This document shows, in pieces, positions 6,018 to 9,557 of a stretch of DNA of 9,557 nt. A program made the position numbers and the translations under genes. The notes under the pieces were generated by a model. The model saw only the letters and a list, made by a program, of their open reading frames with translations. It did no database searches and was not told where the DNA came from. Positions within the stretch are counted from its first letter, which is position 1, and every line of letters starts with the position of its first letter. The stretch is from the NCBI GenBank assembly GCA_937957845.1, contig CALGOD010000801.1, positions 1 to 9,557 of the forward strand, given 5' to 3'. The stretch comes from an uncultured Nocardiopsis sp. (GTDB taxonomy: Bacteria; Actinomycetota; Actinomycetes; Streptosporangiales; Streptosporangiaceae).

Positions 6018-7757
6018 TCAGAAGTCGTCCGTGGGCGGCGCCTGGGAGACGGGCACCCGCCACACCAGCACCGTGCCTCCGCCGTCCTGTCTTCGCGCCG
6101 TGAACCCGCCGCCCAGGGCCTGGGCCCGCTGTTCCAGGTTGCGCAGACCACTGCGACGCCCCTCCTCGGGCAGGCCCACGCCGTTGTCGGTCACCGTCAG
6201 CGTGAGCGTCGTGGGACGTCCGGTGGTCGCGGTCTCCTCCACCGCCACCGACACGTGCACCTCCGTGGCCTTGGCGTGCCGGGCCACGTTGGTCAGCCCC
6301 TCCCCGAGCACCGCGAGCAACTGCTCGCCGATCTCGTCGGGAACGGAGGCGTCGATCGGCCCGTCCAGGCTCACCCCCGGATGACAACCGAGGCTGTGCG
6401 CGGTGTTCTCGGCCAGCCTCAGGATGCGCTCACGCAGCGAGAAGTCCATACGGCTCGGCGGATTCTGCAGGTCGAAGATCGTCGACCGGATCTCCCGGAT
6501 GGTGCCGTCCAGCTCGTCGATGGTCCGTTGGACCCGTTCCTCGGCCTCGGGCGAGGTGATCAGGCGCATCGTGCTCATCAGTGTCATCGCCGACGCGAAC
6601 AGCCGCTGGATCACCACGTCATGGAGGTCCTTGGCTATCCGGTCGCGTTCCTCCAGCACCGCGAGCCGCTCGGTGTCATGCCGGGCCTCGGCCAGTTCGA
6701 GGGCCACCGCGGCCTGCACCGAGAACCCGTGCAGCATCTTCCGTATCGTCGAGGTGAACGGTGGCCTGTCGGACAGTTTGCCCAACACCAGCACCCCACG
6801 CGTGTTGCCGGGGGTGCCCAGCGGCACCACCAGGCCGGGGCCGTAGCCGCGGTGGGAGAGCATCGGGCAGTTCGCCTGCTCCAGGTCCGGGATGCCCTTG
6901 GCCTCACCCGTCTCGTACACCCATCCGCACACCGAGTCGTGGATGGCGACGGCCGTCCCCAGGATCTCCTTGGCGACGGGACCGTTCGCGATCTCGGCGA
7001 ACAGGTGTCCCTGGGCGTGGGGGTCGGGCAGCATGATCACGGCGGTGTCGGCGCCACCGATGTCCCGGGCCTGTTCGGCCATGTGGGCGAGCACGTCGGC
7101 GGTCCCCGCACCCGACAGCAGGCGGGTGGTGACCTCGGTGGACGCCGCCAGCCATCGCTCGCGCAGCCGCGCCTCCTCGTACAGCCGGGCGTTCTCGATG
7201 GCCACGCCGGCGGCGGTGGCCAGCGCGGTGACCATCGCCTCGTCCTCCTCGTTGAACTCCCCGCCGACGACCTTGTCGGCGAGGTAGAGGTTGCCGAACA
7301 CCTCGTCGCGCACCTGGATGGGCACCCCGAGGAAACTGCTCATGTGCGGGTGCCCCTCGGGGAAACCCTCGAAGTCGGGGTGCTCGCTCAGGTCGGACAG
7401 CCGCAGTGGTGCCCGCTCGTGCAGGGGCACCCTCAGGACGCCTCTGCCGTGGGGGAAGCGGTGGATGCGCGCGGCCTGTTCCTTGTCGAGTCCCACGGGG
7501 ATGAACTCGCTGAAATCTCCGTGATCGTCCACCACGCCCAATCCCGCGTACCGCGCACCGGTCAACTTGGCCGCGGCCTCGGTCAGTCTGCGCAGTACCG
7601 TCGCCAGGTCCAGGTCGCTGCCGATGGTCAGGACGGCCTGCAACAGGGAGCGCACCCGGCCGTGTGCGGACATGTGCGAGTCCAGCGAGCGCACCTCCGT
7701 GAGCAGGTCTTTCAGGTTGTCGGGGGACAAGGAGTGACTCTGGGGGCTCTCGGGCAT
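6018..7757 (-). CDS. devS: DevS/DosT-type heme-GAF sensor histidine kinase
   Basis: The protein has 579 aa from ATG 7757; the frame continues upstream but translates poorly through an apparent insertion-sequence end. Layout: N-terminal helix, GAF-A (about 45-190), GAF-B (about 205-355), HisKA_3 dimerisation domain with phosphoacceptor His379 in AKDLHDVVIQRLF, and ATPase domain with N-box Asn490 (GLTNVARHAKA) and VTDNGVGLP (521-530). No membrane segments, so it is cytoplasmic. Aligned by eye with M. tuberculosis DosS, GFPEGHPHM places His136 at the proximal heme ligand His149, and FGNLYLADK places Tyr158 at distal Tyr171. Gly74 replaces DosS Glu87, as in DosT. It should sense O2, NO or CO through heme and phosphorylate DevR, encoded convergently about 860 bp away. 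No clear ribosome site lies before the start, and the leader is occupied by hairpins. Confidence 0.9.
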   Translation of the reverse strand: MPESPQSHSLSPDNLKDLLTEVRSLDSHMSAHGRVRSLLQAVLTIGSDLDLATVLRRLTEAAAKLTGARYAGLGVVDDHGDFSEFIPVGLDKEQAARIHRFPHGRGVLRVPLHERAPLRLSDLSEHPDFEGFPEGHPHMSSFLGVPIQVRDEVFGNLYLADKVVGGEFNEEDEAMVTALATAAGVAIENARLYEEARLRERWLAASTEVTTRLLSGAGTADVLAHMAEQARDIGGADTAVIMLPDPHAQGHLFAEIANGPVAKEILGTAVAIHDSVCGWVYETGEAKGIPDLEQANCPMLSHRGYGPGLVVPLGTPGNTRGVLVLGKLSDRPPFTSTIRKMLHGFSVQAAVALELAEARHDTERLAVLEERDRIAKDLHDVVIQRLFASAMTLMSTMRLITSPEAEERVQRTIDELDGTIREIRSTIFDLQNPPSRMDFSLRERILRLAENTAHSLGCHPGVSLDGPIDASVPDEIGEQLLAVLGEGLTNVARHAKATEVHVSVAVEETATTGRPTTLTLTVTDNGVGLPEEGRRSGLRNLEQRAQALGGGFTARRQDGGGTVLVWRVPVSQAPPTDDF

Positions 7758-7759
7758 CT

Positions 7760-7820
7760 GGTGTGGGGCGGACACCCCCGCCTTCAGGCGGGGAAGGAAG
7801 CCCCTGCCTCCTTCCGCGTG
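7760..7820 (-). mobile_element. Probable right-end relic of an IS200/IS605 (TnpB-type) element
   Basis: On the minus strand a GGAAGGAGGCAGGGGCTTCC stretch (7820-7801) leads into a perfect 7-bp stem, CCCCGCC-TGAA-GGCGGGG (7793-7776). Next to it is a second stem, GGTGT/ACACC (7776-7760). This layout, with a G/C stem capped by TGAA just after a GGCAGGGGCTTCC-like run, is what I remember at the 3' end of many TnpB-bearing IS200/IS605 elements, where it also forms the guide-RNA scaffold. No intact tnpA or tnpB lies in the window. An open frame ending at 7784 (THTYSTRK-like tail, KEAGASFPA) could be the last codons of a lost tnpB. Recognition is from memory. Confidence 0.42.
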
Positions 7821-8500
7821 CTGTAGGTGTGACCGTCCGCTCGCTGCGGCAGGCGCAGGTTCTTCCAGGAGGTCGTGGTAGTGGTCTCCGGCTCGCCGAG
7901 GGGCGGCGTGCCAGGGGTTCTCCCGGGAGGGGCGGGTCTGGGGAGAGTGCCGTGGGTGTTCACGACGAACGCGCACGGCCACCGATCGCGGCGCGGTCGG
8001 CCCTCACCCGCCATCTCCCCACCCCTGGGGGGAAGAAGGGCGACGTGCTCGATACCAGGTGAGGAATCAGGTATCTCCCCTTGTACACGTTCCGCACCGG
8101 ATGTCACACTCACATGGCCTCCATGGCCCGTTTCCTCACCGTTCTCCGAGAGGGTCCCGTCGTTCGTCGTGGGAGCCGTCGACACGGATTTCCGAGGTCG
8201 TTGAGGAGAGACCGATGAACGGGTCCTCTCGTCTGTGGGAAACGTGACCACGGTTCACCTCCTCGGGTGTCGACCGACGCCGGTGACGACAGGTCCTCGG
8301 CCACCGGGGTCGGAGGTTCCCGCTTTCGGACAGGAGAACCCGTGACAGGGTGGTCGAGCTCCGCAGAACCGGTCGGATGATCTGGCAATGCGAGTTATTC
8401 CTTGGGTGTAATGGTCGAATTGTCGTTGGTTTTTTGCCGGTTTGCCACATCCTTCTGATCAGTAACCGGTTCCGGAGGGCAGGAATTAACGAAGATTCGG
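7821..8500. other. About 680 bp without a convincing gene
   Basis: Open frames on both strands here have poor third-position bias and composition (Pro/Arg/Ser/Thr-rich) and lack ribosome sites. The part near 7821-7985 may be decayed transposon sequence adjoining the hairpin end. From about 8390 the sequence becomes clearly A+T-richer (for example the TTGGTTTTTT run near 8425-8435), as expected for an actinomycete promoter region. I see no tRNA, no repeat array and no strong terminator. Confidence 0.5.
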
Positions 8501-8567
8501 GGTTCCGGTCGTCTAATTCATGCTAACGTCGCGGTCAGCGGACGCACCAAGGCCCTTCGGGGTCCGC
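8501..8567 (+). promoter_or_regulatory. Putative promoter and 5' leader hairpin of the secreted-protein gene
   Basis: TAACGT (8524-8529) fits an actinomycete -10 box; the matching -35 is unclear (GGTTCC at 8501-8506 with a 17-bp spacer). A start near 8536 would put a hairpin at the very 5' end of the RNA: GCGGAC (8538-8543) with GTCCGC (8562-8567). An alternative inner CCC-TTCG-GGG stem (8553-8562) has a stable TTCG loop. The leader would be about 128 nt. An alternative sigma factor is possible given the poor -35. Confidence 0.35.
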
Positions 8568-8663
8568 GTCCCACGTCCCCGAACGCGCTGCTCCGCGGCG
8601 CTGTTCCGGCCCTGACGGCTTCCGCGTGTCGGGCCCGCATCCCTCTGGTGGAAGGAACCCCCG

Positions 8664-9557
8664 GTGTCTGGAGTTCACGGTCTCACGAGCGCTCATGGCG
8701 TTCGTTCCACCGTGCTCCCCGCACCGGTCCGGCGGGCTCTGCTGCTCACCGCCCTGCTCTGCGGAATCCTGATCGCCGTCTGGTCGGCGACCTCTGAGCC
8801 CGTCCGGGCCGAGGAGGCTCCGCCGGGCACCGGTCTGGTGCGGGAGACCGTGGCCCTGCTCGGCCAAGGCGCCTCCTCCCAAGCCCCGCAGGGCAGCTCC
8901 GAGGAACAGCGGACCCCGGGTCGATCCGAGCAGGGTACGACGGACCGGACACGGCCGGACACGGAGTCGTCCCGCACGAGCGGAGCGAGCGTGCTCCCGG
9001 CCACCGTGACGGGCGCCGCCCAGACCTCCGTCCCGCAGGCGGGCGTCGAACCCGTGGACGTCGTGGGTCGGATCCCGACGGCCGCGACCAGGCTCGACGA
9101 GCCGCTGACCGAAACGGTCATGGTCGTGGGCGAGGGCGCCACGCGTATGGTGCTCGCTCGCCCGGCCCCCGCCGTCCCGGCCCTGGCGTCCGTGGGCGAC
9201 GGCGTCACGCAGCAGGTCCACGACATGCTCCGGACGACGACCGGCCCGGTGGAGGAGCACCTCCTCTGGAGCCCCGTCCCTGGCGCGGCGCCTTCCGACA
9301 AGGGCCGCTCCACAACCCGCTCCGGGAACGGAGACGGTACACGGACGAAGGACCAGGACACCGCGACGACCCGCGAGGGCACCGGACCACAGGTTCTTCC
9401 GCTCCTCACGGATGCGGTCGCCACGGCGCGGTACGACGCCGAACCGGCCGCCGAGGTGGGCTCCACGCCGCTCGTGGCCGAGGGCTCGGCACATCCGACC
9501 TCGAACAGCGCCGCCACCGGTACCGCCACGGGTGGCTCGGTCTCCGGCACCGCCTTC
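8664..9557 (+). CDS. Putative secreted Ser/Thr/Pro-rich protein, 3' end outside window
   Basis: 298 codons are visible from GTG 8664, with no stop before the edge. GAAGGA (8651-8656) lies 7 nt upstream. Residues 22-24 carry arginines (PVRR), followed by a hydrophobic stretch (about 25-41, ALLLTALLCGILIAVW). VRA-EE (47-51) then looks like a signal-peptidase site after Ala49; otherwise the segment anchors the protein in the membrane. The rest is low-complexity, rich in Thr, Ser, Gly, Pro and Ala (for example 70-128 and 206-245, and a Gly/Thr/Ser/Ala tail from 274). More ordered patches lie at 129-165 and 177-203. I recognise no domain. Third-position G+C is high in this frame, which supports it over long antisense frames. 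The role is unknown; a cell-surface protein is the simplest guess. Confidence 0.7.
   Translation, partial: MSGVHGLTSAHGVRSTVLPAPVRRALLLTALLCGILIAVWSATSEPVRAEEAPPGTGLVRETVALLGQGASSQAPQGSSEEQRTPGRSEQGTTDRTRPDTESSRTSGASVLPATVTGAAQTSVPQAGVEPVDVVGRIPTAATRLDEPLTETVMVVGEGATRMVLARPAPAVPALASVGDGVTQQVHDMLRTTTGPVEEHLLWSPVPGAAPSDKGRSTTRSGNGDGTRTKDQDTATTREGTGPQVLPLLTDAVATARYDAEPAAEVGSTPLVAEGSAHPTSNSAATGTATGGSVSGTAF

Noticed and set aside
4710..7826. A 1038-codon open frame on the plus strand across devR, the broken gene and devS
   Set aside because: It is out of frame with devR and antisense to devS. Its composition (Arg, Gly, His, Pro-rich) and lack of conserved motifs show it is open only because of the high G+C content.
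7758..7982. N-terminal extension of DevS by 75 codons to ATG 7982
   Set aside because: The extension reads through the hairpin region, has no resemblance to DevS family N-termini, and lacks support from composition.
8110..8450. Small minus-strand frames (92 and 104 codons) upstream of the secreted-protein gene
   Set aside because: Many codons end in A or T, which is out of character for this genome, and no motif or ribosome site supports them.
8535..9550. Long minus-strand frames (319 and 285 codons) opposite the secreted protein
   Set aside because: They lack ribosome sites and family motifs. The plus frame has a good ribosome site, an export signal and better codon-position statistics.
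1..9557. CRISPR arrays, tRNA or rRNA genes, phage genes
   Set aside because: No regularly spaced repeats, no cloverleaf or rRNA-like segments, and no phage-type proteins were seen on reading through the window.

Overview
The window is very G+C-rich with strong third-position G/C bias. It carries a DevR/DosR-DevS/DosT type redox two-component pair and uses GTG and TTG starts behind AGGAGG-like ribosome sites. This points to an actinomycete, plausibly a filamentous one of the Streptosporangiales/Nocardiopsis kind, though the order-level guess is weak. No rRNA, tRNA or CRISPR array was seen.

Left part (1-4285): a divergently transcribed catabolic locus. Leftward run a DUF3830 (cyclophilin-like fold) gene and then a gene of the maleate isomerase/arylmalonate decarboxylase (Asp/Glu racemase) superfamily, which is cut by the window edge. 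Rightward run a D-isomer-specific 2-hydroxyacid dehydrogenase and an amidase-signature hydrolase 29 nt behind it. The shared ~300-bp control region holds two exact copies of a 16-mer with a dyad ATTGT-TG-ACAAT core. One lies on the -35 box of the rightward promoter and one on the -10 box of the leftward promoter, so a single regulator (GntR/FCD-like by appearance, not in the window) probably controls both arms. The pathway is not one I can name; hydrolysis of an amide followed by isomerisation and 2-oxo/2-hydroxy-acid redox is the inferred logic. An inverted repeat overlapping the amidase stop closes the rightward arm.

Middle part (4286-7757): devR (response regulator, +) preceded by a DosR-type box and a structured leader, then an apparently broken gene (5148-5939, -), then devS (heme-GAF histidine kinase, -). 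devR and devS are convergent instead of forming one operon. devS keeps the proximal heme histidine and distal tyrosine of the Mycobacterium tuberculosis DosS/DosT sensors and has a glycine where DosT has one. The broken gene needs two frame changes of opposite sign to read through, and its stop overlaps the devR stop.

Right part (7758-9557): directly in front of the devS start is a strong hairpin resembling the right end of an IS200/IS605 (TnpB-type) element, probably a relic that replaced the original devS leader. About 700 bp of mostly non-coding sequence follows. Then comes an A+T-richer promoter zone and a secreted or membrane-anchored, Ser/Thr/Pro/Gly-rich protein of unknown function that runs off the right edge.
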